NCBI GenBank assembly: GCA_017454585.1
Contig: JAFTCU010000309.1
Span: 1-14,416, forward strand
Direction: 5' to 3'
Source: Thermoguttaceae bacterium
GTDB lineage: Bacteria > Planctomycetota > Planctomycetia > Pirellulales > Thermoguttaceae
DNA: 14,416 bases
Below the pieces are notes generated by a model. That model was not told the origin of the DNA. It saw only the letters and a program-made list of their open reading frames with translations, and did no database searches. Positions 1 through 5,312 of this stretch are shown here, one piece after another (the first letter of the stretch is position 1; every line of letters starts with the position of its first letter). The translations under genes were made by a program, and so were the position numbers.

Positions 1-48
1 CAAGAGCAGCATTTGCTCGCGGTTTCCATTTTTTGTCCTAAATCCCAT
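1..48 (-). CDS. Probable transposase, first 16 codons only (cut by window edge)
   Basis: An ATG at 48 reading leftwards is preceded by AGGAG at 55-59 with a 6-nt spacer, and by a good promoter at 75-102. The visible peptide is MGFRTKNGNREQMLLL. Many IS1182-type DDE transposases begin with a short basic stretch followed by a motif like REQ-x-LLLPPSL, and this start would fit that pattern. The identification rests on recalled family similarity over very few residues, so it is tentative. If correct, an insertion sequence starts between the small Tat-protein gene at 110-313 and this ATG. No terminal inverted repeat or target duplication can be confirmed because the other end lies outside the window. 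The alternative is an unrelated gene with its own promoter. Confidence 0.4.
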   Translation of the reverse strand, partial: MGFRTKNGNREQMLLL

Positions 49-74
49 TGGTAACTCCTGAATTTGTACAGGAT

Positions 75-102
75 ATTGTACCAGATTTTCAGGAAAATAC
101 AA
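75..102 (-). promoter_or_regulatory. Sigma-70-like promoter for the left-edge gene
   Basis: On the minus strand TTGTAT (97-102) and TACAAT (75-80) are separated by 16 nt. The predicted start near 68 leaves a leader of about 20 nt that contains the AGGAG ribosome site. The spacer holds a 14-nt palindrome, ATTTTC-AG-GAAAAT (85-98), which could be an operator. The promoter lies immediately after the stop codon of the upstream small gene, so the left-edge gene has its own transcription signal. Confidence 0.5.
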
Positions 103-109
103 GATGGGA

Positions 110-313
110 TTAGTTGGCGGGGTGGTATGTGCAACAGGCTGAATCTGGCCCCGGCGGCGGTGGAGGGGGACAACTTTGAGGGCCATGGGGGGCCGGTGGA
201 GGCGGTGGAGCCTGAGCGTTCGCTTCACCAACGCTTAAAGCGGTGAAGATACCGGCTCCCAGCGCAAGGCCACTTTTACGAAGGAAAGAGCGGCGAGACT
301 CGTTAACTGACAT
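110..313 (-). CDS. Small Tat-exported Pro/Cys-rich protein (short paralogue)
   Basis: The product is 67 residues and is not a family I recognise by name. It starts MSVNESRRSFLRKSGLALG, with a textbook twin-arginine motif SRRSFLRK (residues 6-13), a hydrophobic stretch, and a probable signal peptidase site after ANA (about residue 33). The predicted mature part is only about 34 residues: five prolines, an APHGPQSC segment, six prolines, and a CC pair, with Cys at 48, 60 and 61. Its first 19 residues are identical to those of the paralogue at 584-910, and C48 and C61 align. It lacks that paralogue's C-terminal glycine-rich tail, so it may be a truncated or decayed copy. The start is supported by AAAGGAAG upstream and by the shared promoter element at 370-400. 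The role is unknown. Proline spacing with Cys/His suggests metal binding, disulphide cross-linking or a surface role, all inferred. Confidence 0.75.
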   Translation of the reverse strand: MSVNESRRSFLRKSGLALGAGIFTALSVGEANAQAPPPPPAPHGPQSCPPPPPPGPDSACCTYHPAN

Positions 314-369
314 TGATTCTTCCTTTCAATATAAAGGGGTGACACCAAGGATGACAAGTCCTTTATCAA

Positions 370-400
370 TGAGACACCTGAACAGACTAAAACTAAACAG
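370..400 (-). promoter_or_regulatory. Shared promoter element, copy 1 (probable ECF sigma site)
   Basis: On the minus strand CTGTTTAG (393-400) and CTGTTCAG (378-385) are direct repeats with a 15-nt period, followed by TCTCA at 370-374. From the end of GTTTAGTT (391-398) to TCTCA is 16 nt, the usual geometry for an ECF -35/-10 pair. The region upstream is AT-rich. The -10-like box ends 56 nt before the start codon at 313. The same element occurs at 966-996 and 1730-1760 with identical spacing. Confidence 0.7.
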
Positions 401-530
401 GAAAATAAATAAAATTTTAAAAAATAGGAAAATTTCCCAGATTGTTTGTTTTTTTCCCCCGTTTGTTCATCTTTTCTTCTGGTGAATTCAGAATCTTGAT
501 ATTTTAACTTATTCAAAACAAAAATTTTAT

Positions 531-574
531 AAAAAAAGAACCATCCCCCATAATTATAAAAAGGTTTGGTTCTT
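531..574 (-). terminator. Intrinsic terminator after the longer Tat-exported protein gene
   Basis: On the minus strand AAGAACCA (567-574) pairs with TGGTTCTT (536-543) across a 23-nt loop and runs into a T tract (531-535). It starts 9 bp after the stop codon of the gene at 584-910 and would isolate that gene from the next one downstream. Confidence 0.7.
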
Positions 575-583
575 GGAAATGAA

Positions 584-910
584 TTAACCACCAATAATGC
601 GCCCAATCAATTCGCCAATTCCACGGCCTAAATCACATTCTGACCCCGGCTCTGGCCTTGGCGGAGGTGGATAACAACGTGGACCCGGCGGCGGTGGGCA
701 ATGGCCGTGCGGCGGTGGTGGCGGCGGGCATTGACCGTGCGGCGGTGGCGGCGGTTGTTGCTGTCTGCAAGGTGTTCCTGGATTCGGCACAGGATGATAT
801 TGTTGAGCTTGGACTTCAGGAGGCTCTGCGCCAAAAGCTGCGGCGACTCCGATTCCCAGAGCAAGACCGCTTTTACGAAGGAAAGAGCGGCGAGATTCGT
901 TAACGGACAT
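584..910 (-). CDS. Small Tat-exported Pro/His/Cys-rich protein (long paralogue)
   Basis: This 108-residue protein has no family name I can give. The N-terminus has the Tat motif SRRSFLRK (residues 6-13), a hydrophobic core and a likely cleavage site after VQA (about residue 35). The mature part contains irregular repeats of the form P(4-6)-HG-x-C or P-G-P-R-C, with Cys at 48, 61, 71, 79 and 92 and HG pairs at 58 and 68. It ends in a glycine-zipper-like amphipathic tail (about residues 94-108, GIGELIGRIIGG) that could insert into or lie on a membrane. GAAAGGAA precedes the ATG, and the shared promoter element sits at 966-996. Tat export implies folding or cofactor loading before transport, which would fit a metal-binding peptide, but that is inference. 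Several antiparallel open frames in this GC-rich stretch are by-products of the proline codons. Confidence 0.8.
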   Translation of the reverse strand: MSVNESRRSFLRKSGLALGIGVAAAFGAEPPEVQAQQYHPVPNPGTPCRQQQPPPPPHGQCPPPPPPHGHCPPPPGPRCYPPPPRPEPGSECDLGRGIGELIGRIIGG

Positions 911-965
911 TTTTTGTTCCTTTCAAAAAATATTTTAATACGAAGACTTTATAGCCTTCTGTAGT

Positions 966-996
966 TAAGACCCCTGAACAGAAAAAAACTAAACAG
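966..996 (-). promoter_or_regulatory. Shared promoter element, copy 2 (probable ECF sigma site)
   Basis: On the minus strand CTGTTTAG (989-996), CTGTTCAG (974-981) and TCTTA (966-970) have exactly the same spacing as the copy at 370-400. The -10-like box ends 55 nt before the ATG at 910. An AT-rich run (about 1000-1040) lies upstream and could act as an UP element. Confidence 0.7.
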
Positions 997-1139
997 AAAA
1001 ATGGATAAATTTCTTAAAAAAAAGAGAATTTTACTGTTTTGTCGTTTTTTTTAATGTTTTTTCCTGTTATTGTCGTATTTTTTAACCCCGGTACTGACGA
1101 AAACAGGAAATCATTCCCTATTCTCCGGTTTGCCGCCAC

Positions 1140-1682
1140 TTACAGATTTTCATTCTCGTCCTGAAAAAGCTCTTTCAGTTTGCGCATGAGTCTGTTTTTG
1201 GCGGCGCTGATGGTTTGTTTGTTCGTGCCCAGGAGCAGGGCGATCTCCTCAATGGAAAAAGAACTCTCACTTTGGTAGGTCAAATAATAAATGTTCCTCT
1301 CCATTTTTGAAAAACAATGGATCCGGCTATTGATTTTTTCAAGCTGCTCAGACTGGATCAGGGTTTCGATCGGATGTTTCCAGTGAGTGTCTTCGCTCTC
1401 GGAAATGTCTTTGAAGACAACCGAATTCCTCCCCTCAACTTTTTGTTTTTTCTTTGAGCGGAGGAAATTGTTGCAGTCATTATAGACTACTTTATAAAGC
1501 CAGGCCCGCGGGTTGACGATCTCCTCCTGCTGAATCTGAAGCCATATTTTATTCATGGCTTGCTGAACGATGTCCTCAGCATTGACGTTTCCCACGAACT
1601 GGTTGGCGAAATTGACTAATTCCGTCCAAAAATCGTTGAATATATACTCAAACTCTTGTTCGAGTCTGTTTTTTTGGTCCAT
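1140..1682 (-). CDS. ECF-type RNA polymerase sigma factor
   Basis: This 180-residue protein has the two-domain plan of group 4 (ECF) sigma factors. Region 2 covers about residues 20-80, with AEDIVQQAMNKIW at 35-47 and a basic segment RSKKKQK after it. Region 4 covers about 115-173, with a helix-turn-helix at 143-170 (SIEEIALLLGTNKQTISAAK). There is no C-terminal extension and no adjacent anti-sigma factor gene, so how its activity is controlled is not visible here. No clear Shine-Dalgarno site precedes the ATG at 1682. Copy 3 of the shared promoter element lies 48 nt upstream of the start, and the two genes downstream on the same strand carry copies 1 and 2. Autoregulation plus control of the two exported peptides is the natural inference. 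It diverges from rpsB. Confidence 0.9.
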   Translation of the reverse strand: MDQKNRLEQEFEYIFNDFWTELVNFANQFVGNVNAEDIVQQAMNKIWLQIQQEEIVNPRAWLYKVVYNDCNNFLRSKKKQKVEGRNSVVFKDISESEDTHWKHPIETLIQSEQLEKINSRIHCFSKMERNIYYLTYQSESSFSIEEIALLLGTNKQTISAAKNRLMRKLKELFQDENENL

Positions 1683-1729
1683 AAAGCCGGATAAATAATC
1701 ATGGTAGCTCTACAAATAATTACCCATAA

Positions 1730-1760
1730 TAAGAGGCTTAAACAGAGAAAAACTAAACAA
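1730..1760 (-). promoter_or_regulatory. Shared promoter element, copy 3, upstream of the sigma gene itself
   Basis: On the minus strand TTGTTTAG (1753-1760), CTGTTTAA (1738-1745) and TCTTA (1730-1734) match copies 1 and 2 without gaps. GTTTAGTT is perfect in all three copies. The -10-like box ends 47 nt before the ATG at 1682. Its place in front of the sigma gene suggests positive autoregulation. Confidence 0.7.
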
Positions 1761-1859
1761 AAATATTGAAAGATTGTTAGATTTTTTTGATAAATTGAAA
1801 TCATGGTGCGATTGTATTATGAGGATTTCAGGAATCTTTGCAGATTTTTTGAGCCCCCC

Positions 1860-1887
1860 TTGACGTGGATGAAAAATCTGGTATAAT
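1860..1887 (+). promoter_or_regulatory. Strong sigma-70-type promoter for rpsB
   Basis: TTGACG (1860-1865) and a consensus TATAAT (1882-1887) are separated by 16 nt. The predicted start near 1894 gives a leader of about 120 nt before rpsB. This is the best housekeeping promoter in the window. Confidence 0.85.
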
Positions 1888-1890
1888 GCT

Positions 1891-2016
1891 AAAATCCATC
1901 GTGATACGGCTAGCGATGGTGTATTTTGTCATGCCGATTAACCTAACGTTGGACACTATGGGCGGGCACGCGAGTGTCGCCTGTCTGATGTGACTCTTAT
2001 TAGAGGGAGAATTACA
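1891..2016 (+). promoter_or_regulatory. Structured rpsB leader, possible S2 autoregulatory element
   Basis: Two hairpins are visible. In the first, CCATCG (1896-1901) pairs with CGATGG (1914-1919), extended by AAAAT/ATTTT (1891-1895 with 1923-1927) across a small bulge. In the second, GGCGGGCAC (1961-1969) pairs with GTGTCGCC (1974-1981) with one bulged G, closed by a GCGA tetraloop of the GNRA type. A GAGGGAG ribosome site follows at about 2003-2009. S2 leaders that bind S2 are known in other bacteria. Whether this one does is inference. Confidence 0.5.
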
Positions 2017-2730
2017 ATGTCGTCTCTGATGGTCAAAGACCTGATTGATGCCGGTGTACACTATGGTCACCGCGCGAGCCGCTGGAATCCGAAAATGCGC
2101 CCGTATATTTACGGTCGTCTGAACCAGATCCATATCATTAATGTGCGCGAGACTCTTCGTGGTCTTTTCCGCGCTCGCAAGTACCTCCAGCAGGTCGTCG
2201 CCGCCGGCAGTCTGATTCTGTTTGTCGGAACCAAACGTCAGGCTTCCGAAATCATCCAGCGCCAGGCGGAAAGCTGTGGAATGCCTTTCGTCAGTGAACG
2301 TTGGCTGGGTGGTACGCTCACCAACTTCCGTACGGTCACGAAACGTCTGGAACGCCTCACGGAACTGGAAAACCTTCGCGCTGGTGAGGAATTCGCTCAG
2401 TACAGCAAGAAAATGCAGTCCAGCCTGAACCGCGAGTACCGTAAAATGTATCGTAACCTGAACGGTCTGCGTACGCTCAACCGTATTCCGGAAGTTCTGG
2501 TCATTGTGGACCCGAAGAAAGAAAAGAACGCGGTCGCTGAAGCGCGTAAAATGAATGTTACGACGATTGCTCTGATTGATACGAACTGTGACCCTGACCA
2601 GATTGATCTTCCGATTCCGGGTAATGACGACAGCATTCGTTCCATTGACCTGATCATTGGTTATCTTGCCGGTTCTATTGCCGCTGCGAAAGCGGAACAG
2701 GAAGGGCAGACCGCCGCGGCTGCGGAATGA
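2017..2730 (+). CDS. rpsB: Small ribosomal subunit protein uS2
   Basis: This 237-residue protein is close to the usual S2 length (about 240). Family signatures are [23 protein letters not shown] near the N-terminus, GGTLTNF in the middle, and the [16 protein letters not shown] segment near residue 195, followed by the hydrophobic stretch of the last helix and an Ala-rich tail. S2 joins the 30S subunit late, on its solvent side, and is needed for mRNA binding with S1. The start at 2017 is chosen over the upstream in-frame ATG at 1990 because GAGGGAG sits 7 nt before 2017 and [13 protein letters not shown] matches the expected S2 start. tsf follows after a repeat-bearing gap, the conserved rpsB-tsf arrangement. 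Confidence 0.97.
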   Translation: MSSLMVKDLIDAGVHYGHRASRWNPKMRPYIYGRLNQIHIINVRETLRGLFRARKYLQQVVAAGSLILFVGTKRQASEIIQRQAESCGMPFVSERWLGGTLTNFRTVTKRLERLTELENLRAGEEFAQYSKKMQSSLNREYRKMYRNLNGLRTLNRIPEVLVIVDPKKEKNAVAEARKMNVTTIALIDTNCDPDQIDLPIPGNDDSIRSIDLIIGYLAGSIAAAKAEQEGQTAAAAE

Positions 2731-2753
2731 GTTTCATCAAGCGTGAAGTGAAT

Positions 2754-2844
2754 GAATAACGAATAATGAATAACGAATAATGGAAGAAACGGATCAAAAG
2801 GTAAATCACATTATTCGTTATTCGTTCTTCATTATTCGTTTCTT
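2754..2844. repeat. Inverted heptamer repeats (GAATAAY) between rpsB and tsf
   Basis: The left arm has four tandem heptamers, GAATAAC-GAATAAT twice (2754-2781). The right arm (2810-2837) has the complementary series ATTATTC, GTTATTC, GTTCTTC, ATTATTC. A 15-nt perfect inverted pair lies at 2768-2782 and 2809-2823, with a 26-nt loop. A transcript through here could form a long AU-rich hairpin. The same heptamer family occurs at 5214-5286. Confidence 0.85.
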
Positions 2845-2892
2845 CTACGGACCTTCTACTTCAAACATTAATGAAAATCCAAGGAGATTAAT

Positions 2893-3723
2893 ATGGCTAT
2901 TACAGCGAAACAGGTAATGGATCTGCGCGCCAAGACCGGTCTGGGTATGATGGACTGCAAAAAAGCTCTGAACGAAGCTGACGGTGACGAAGACCTCGCA
3001 ATCGAAATTCTTCGTAAAAAAGGTTTGGCCAAGATGGCTGAAAAACTGACCGAGCGTACCACTGAAGAAGGTATCATCGCGATGGTTCGCAAAGATGGTT
3101 CCCTTGGTCTTGTTGAACTGTTGTGCGAAAGCGCTCCGGTTACGACGAACGAAGGCTTTGTCCAGCTCGCCAACGACATCGCGGAAGTGGTCGCTTCCAA
3201 TCCGGAATTTGCCACGACGGAAGAACTGATGGCTCAGAAAGCCCCGAATTTCGATGGGACGCTTCAGAATGAACTGGACGAACTGTTCAACCGTATTCGT
3301 GAAGTCTTCCGCGTGAAGCGTTTCCTGAAAGTCGATGGTCTTTGCTCCAGCTATCTCCACCACGACCACAAATCCGCCGTTCTGCTTCTCCTTGAGGCTG
3401 GCGACGAAGCGGTCGGGCGCGACATTTGCATGCATATCGCAGCGATGAAGCCGCAAGGCCTCCGCGCAGAAGACCTTGATCAGGCCGTCATCGAAAACGA
3501 GAAGCGTATCCAGCTCGAGCTTATGAATGCCGATCCGAAAAACGCCAACAAGCCGGACGCCATCAAAGAGAAGATCATCAATGGTTCGATGCACAAATTC
3601 CTTGCCCAGAAATGTCTGCTGAGCCAGCCGTTTGTGAAGGAACCGTCTCTCACGGTCGAGCAGTTTGCGAATCAGAACGGTCTGAAAATCATCAAGTTCG
3701 TTCACTGGATTCTTGGCAAATAA
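2893..3723 (+). CDS. tsf: Translation elongation factor Ts
   Basis: EF-Ts is the guanine-nucleotide exchange factor for EF-Tu. The protein is 276 residues, near the family norm. It opens with an N-terminal UBA-like domain carrying the signature VMDLRAKTGLGMMDCKKAL (residues 8-26). The core follows, with VGRDICMHIAAMKPQGL as the second subdomain signature. An AGGAG site (2882-2886) lies 6 nt before the ATG. Where most EF-Ts proteins carry the TDFV motif that contacts EF-Tu, this one reads CESAPVTTNEGF (S80-V83). I recall similar sequences in planctomycetes, so this is probably lineage-typical rather than damaged. A probable terminator follows the gene. Confidence 0.96.
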   Translation: MAITAKQVMDLRAKTGLGMMDCKKALNEADGDEDLAIEILRKKGLAKMAEKLTERTTEEGIIAMVRKDGSLGLVELLCESAPVTTNEGFVQLANDIAEVVASNPEFATTEELMAQKAPNFDGTLQNELDELFNRIREVFRVKRFLKVDGLCSSYLHHDHKSAVLLLLEAGDEAVGRDICMHIAAMKPQGLRAEDLDQAVIENEKRIQLELMNADPKNANKPDAIKEKIINGSMHKFLAQKCLLSQPFVKEPSLTVEQFANQNGLKIIKFVHWILGK

Positions 3724-3738
3724 TCAGGTTTGAAATCA

Positions 3739-3787
3739 GGGATAGTTTGTCCTGCCTTCGTGGATGGGGTGAACTGTCCCTTTTTTT
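3739..3787 (+). terminator. Probable intrinsic terminator after tsf
   Basis: GGGATAGTTT (3739-3748) pairs with GAACTGTCCC (3771-3780), a 10-bp stem that includes G-U pairs, and is followed directly by seven T residues (3781-3787). It starts 15 bp after the tsf stop codon. It would end or attenuate transcription before pyrH. Confidence 0.65.
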
Positions 3788-3788
3788 A

Positions 3789-3874
3789 AGTAGTCAGTAG
3801 TCCGCGTTTCGGCTGTGCCGAAAAATGGGATTTATTCAAATTCTGCCGAAGGCAGAACACTGACTGTGACTACT
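3789..3874. repeat. Inverted AGTAGTC heptamers with nested hairpins between tsf and pyrH
   Basis: Two tandem AGTAGTC heptamers (3789-3802) face a partly complementary right arm (3858-3874). The first 8 nt are a perfect inverted match (3789-3796 with 3867-3874). The space between holds two further hairpins: TTTCGGC/GCCGAAA (3807-3813 and 3817-3823, loop TGT) and TTCTGCC/GGCAGAA (3841-3847 and 3851-3857, loop GAA). The right arm ends 6 bp before the pyrH ribosome site. No convincing pyrH promoter was found in the gap. Confidence 0.75.
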
Positions 3875-3889
3875 CAAAAAGGGTGAATC

Positions 3890-4624
3890 ATGGCAAACGA
3901 AACCGCTCTCAAATACAAACGTCTCATTCTGAAAATTTCGGGTGAATCTCTTGCTCCGGCAGGGGGGCGCGGTGTTTCGATGGAGTCCATCGTTACGATC
4001 GCAAAGCAGGTTTACGCTGCCAGCCAGCACGGCACGCAGATCGGGTTGGTTCTGGGCGGCGGAAATATCCTTCGCGGCGCGCAATTCATGACCCAGGGTG
4101 CACACGTCCATGAGGCGACGGCCCACTACATGGGAATGCTTGCGACGGTGATGAACGCTCTGGCGATGCAGGACGCGCTGGAATCGGTCGGCTGCACGAC
4201 CCGCGTCATGACGGCCATTAGGATGGATGGCGTTGCGGAACCGTACATTCGCCGCCGCGCATTGCGTCACCTGGAAAAAGGCCGCGTGATCATTCTGGCT
4301 GCGGGGATCGGCAGTCCGTTTGTGACGACGGACACCGGGGCGGCGCAGCGTGCCCTGGAACTGGACGCGGACATTTTGCTCAAGGGGACGAAAGTCGATG
4401 GCGTGTATTCGAGTGACCCGGTTAAGGACCCCGACGCGCTTTTCTACCCGCATCTGACGTACGAGGAAGTGCTCGCCAAGCACCTGAGGATCATGGATCA
4501 GGGCGCGGTCACGAAGTGCATGGAGTACAGCCTCCCGATCCGCGTTTTCAATTACCGCCAGGACGGGAACATTGAAAAAGCGGTGCGAGGCGAGGAAATC
4601 GGAACGCTTATTTCAAATTATTAA
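3890..4624 (+). CDS. pyrH: UMP kinase (uridylate kinase)
   Basis: The enzyme phosphorylates UMP to UDP with ATP in pyrimidine nucleotide synthesis, and the bacterial form is a hexamer of the amino-acid kinase fold. At 244 residues it has the usual length. Visible signatures are LKISGES (residues 14-20, with the phosphate-binding Lys at 15), GGGNILRG (56-63), [15 protein letters not shown] from about residue 144, which binds UMP, and [19 protein letters not shown] for the nucleotide site. AAGGGTGA lies just before the ATG at 3890. frr follows after 12 bp. In many bacteria pyrH follows tsf, and that order is kept here. Confidence 0.97.
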   Translation: MANETALKYKRLILKISGESLAPAGGRGVSMESIVTIAKQVYAASQHGTQIGLVLGGGNILRGAQFMTQGAHVHEATAHYMGMLATVMNALAMQDALESVGCTTRVMTAIRMDGVAEPYIRRRALRHLEKGRVIILAAGIGSPFVTTDTGAAQRALELDADILLKGTKVDGVYSSDPVKDPDALFYPHLTYEEVLAKHLRIMDQGAVTKCMEYSLPIRVFNYRQDGNIEKAVRGEEIGTLISNY

Positions 4625-4636
4625 TAGGAGTTGAAA

Positions 4637-5194
4637 ATGACAGACGATATTCTATTAGATGTTGAAGAACGCATGGAAAAAGCGGTCGCCCGGCTGAAAT
4701 CTAACCTGGCTGGAATTCGTACCGGCCGCGCTAATCCGGGACTGGTGGATTCCCTGAAGGTGGACGCTTACGGCTCGCAGTGCCCGCTGAAGCAGCTTGC
4801 TTCCGTCGGCTGTCCGGAACCGACGCAGATCGTGATCCGTCCGTACGACCCGAGCACGCTGAAAGACATCAGCAAGGCAATCATTAATAGTGATCTCGGT
4901 TTCGCTCCGCAGGATGATGGAAAAGTCATCCGTTTGAATATACCGCCGCTTTCTCAGGAAACGCGCCGCAAGTTGGTTTCGCGTATCGGCGATCTGAAAG
5001 AAGAAGCGAAAGTTTCCCTTCGTAACATTCGCCGTGATGGTGTGAAAGCGTGCGACAAAGGCGAGAAAGACAAACTTTTCTCTGAAAACGACCGCGATGC
5101 CGCCAAGGAAGAAATCGACAATCTGATCAAGAAGTTCGAGAAAGAAATCAACTCGCTGGCGGATGCTCGCGAAAAGGACGTTTTGGAGTCCTGA
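4637..5194 (+). CDS. frr: Ribosome recycling factor
   Basis: RRF splits post-termination ribosomes together with EF-G. The protein is 185 residues, the same length as the E. coli factor. Signatures are LAGIRTGRANPGLVDSLKV (about residues 24-42), LKQLASVGCPEPTQIVIRPYD in the hinge and domain II, and IRLNIPPLSQETRRKLV leading into the last long helix. AGGAG (4626-4630) is 6 nt from the ATG at 4637. An in-frame TTG at 4631 directly abuts the AGGAG and is not the start. It is 12 bp downstream of pyrH and almost certainly cotranscribed with it. Confidence 0.97.
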   Translation: MTDDILLDVEERMEKAVARLKSNLAGIRTGRANPGLVDSLKVDAYGSQCPLKQLASVGCPEPTQIVIRPYDPSTLKDISKAIINSDLGFAPQDDGKVIRLNIPPLSQETRRKLVSRIGDLKEEAKVSLRNIRRDGVKACDKGEKDKLFSENDRDAAKEEIDNLIKKFEKEINSLADAREKDVLES

Positions 5195-5213
5195 AAGCGA
5201 AACTTTTGTAAAC

Positions 5214-5286
5214 GAAGAACGAATAATGAATAACGAATAACGAATAATGAAAGGAATAATTATTCGTTATTCGTTATTCATTATTC
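5214..5286. repeat. Perfect 28-bp hairpin made of GAATAAY heptamers between frr and rluB
   Basis: The left arm has GAAGAAC followed by GAATAAT, GAATAAC, GAATAAC and GAATAAT (5214-5248). Positions 5221-5248 are the exact reverse complement of 5259-5286, giving 28 perfect base pairs around a 10-nt loop. The right arm ends 26 bp before the next start codon. In RNA this would be a very stable hairpin, a candidate processing or termination site. The family is the same as at 2754-2844. Confidence 0.92.
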
Positions 5287-5312
5287 ATTTGTTAAAAGAA
5301 GGGATTTAAGTC

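Larger units (their letters stand above)
1683..2016. other. Divergent intergenic region between the sigma gene and rpsB
   Basis: This 334-bp gap holds no credible gene. It contains the sigma gene's promoter element (1730-1760, minus strand), an AT-rich spacer (about 1760-1850), the rpsB promoter (1860-1887) and a structured rpsB leader (about 1891-2016). Confidence 0.8.

Noticed and set aside
235..606. Minus-strand open frame of 123 codons
   Set aside because: It runs across a terminator, a promoter element and the start of a real gene in another frame, with no ribosome site or family signature.
658..964. Two plus-strand open frames of 81 and 87 codons
   Set aside because: They are antisense to the proline codons of the Tat-exported protein at 584-910; a GC-rich repeat opens several frames. 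No ribosome site.
1086..1139. Terminator for the sigma gene
   Set aside because: Only short imperfect stems with bulges were found, and no T run follows on the minus strand.
1616..1804. Minus-strand frame with a hydrophobic stretch near the sigma gene
   Set aside because: It overlaps the sigma gene's first codons and its promoter element in another frame. The hydrophobicity comes from T-rich DNA.
1990..2016. Upstream in-frame ATG for rpsB
   Set aside because: The ribosome site GAGGGAG lies after it, 7 nt before 2017, and the extra residues do not resemble S2.
2845..3705. Minus-strand open frame of 286 codons
   Set aside because: It is exactly antisense to tsf. Its length reflects tsf codon use.
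2754..5286. CRISPR-like array
   Set aside because: The units are 7 nt, contiguous, without spacers, and inverted; there are no cas genes.
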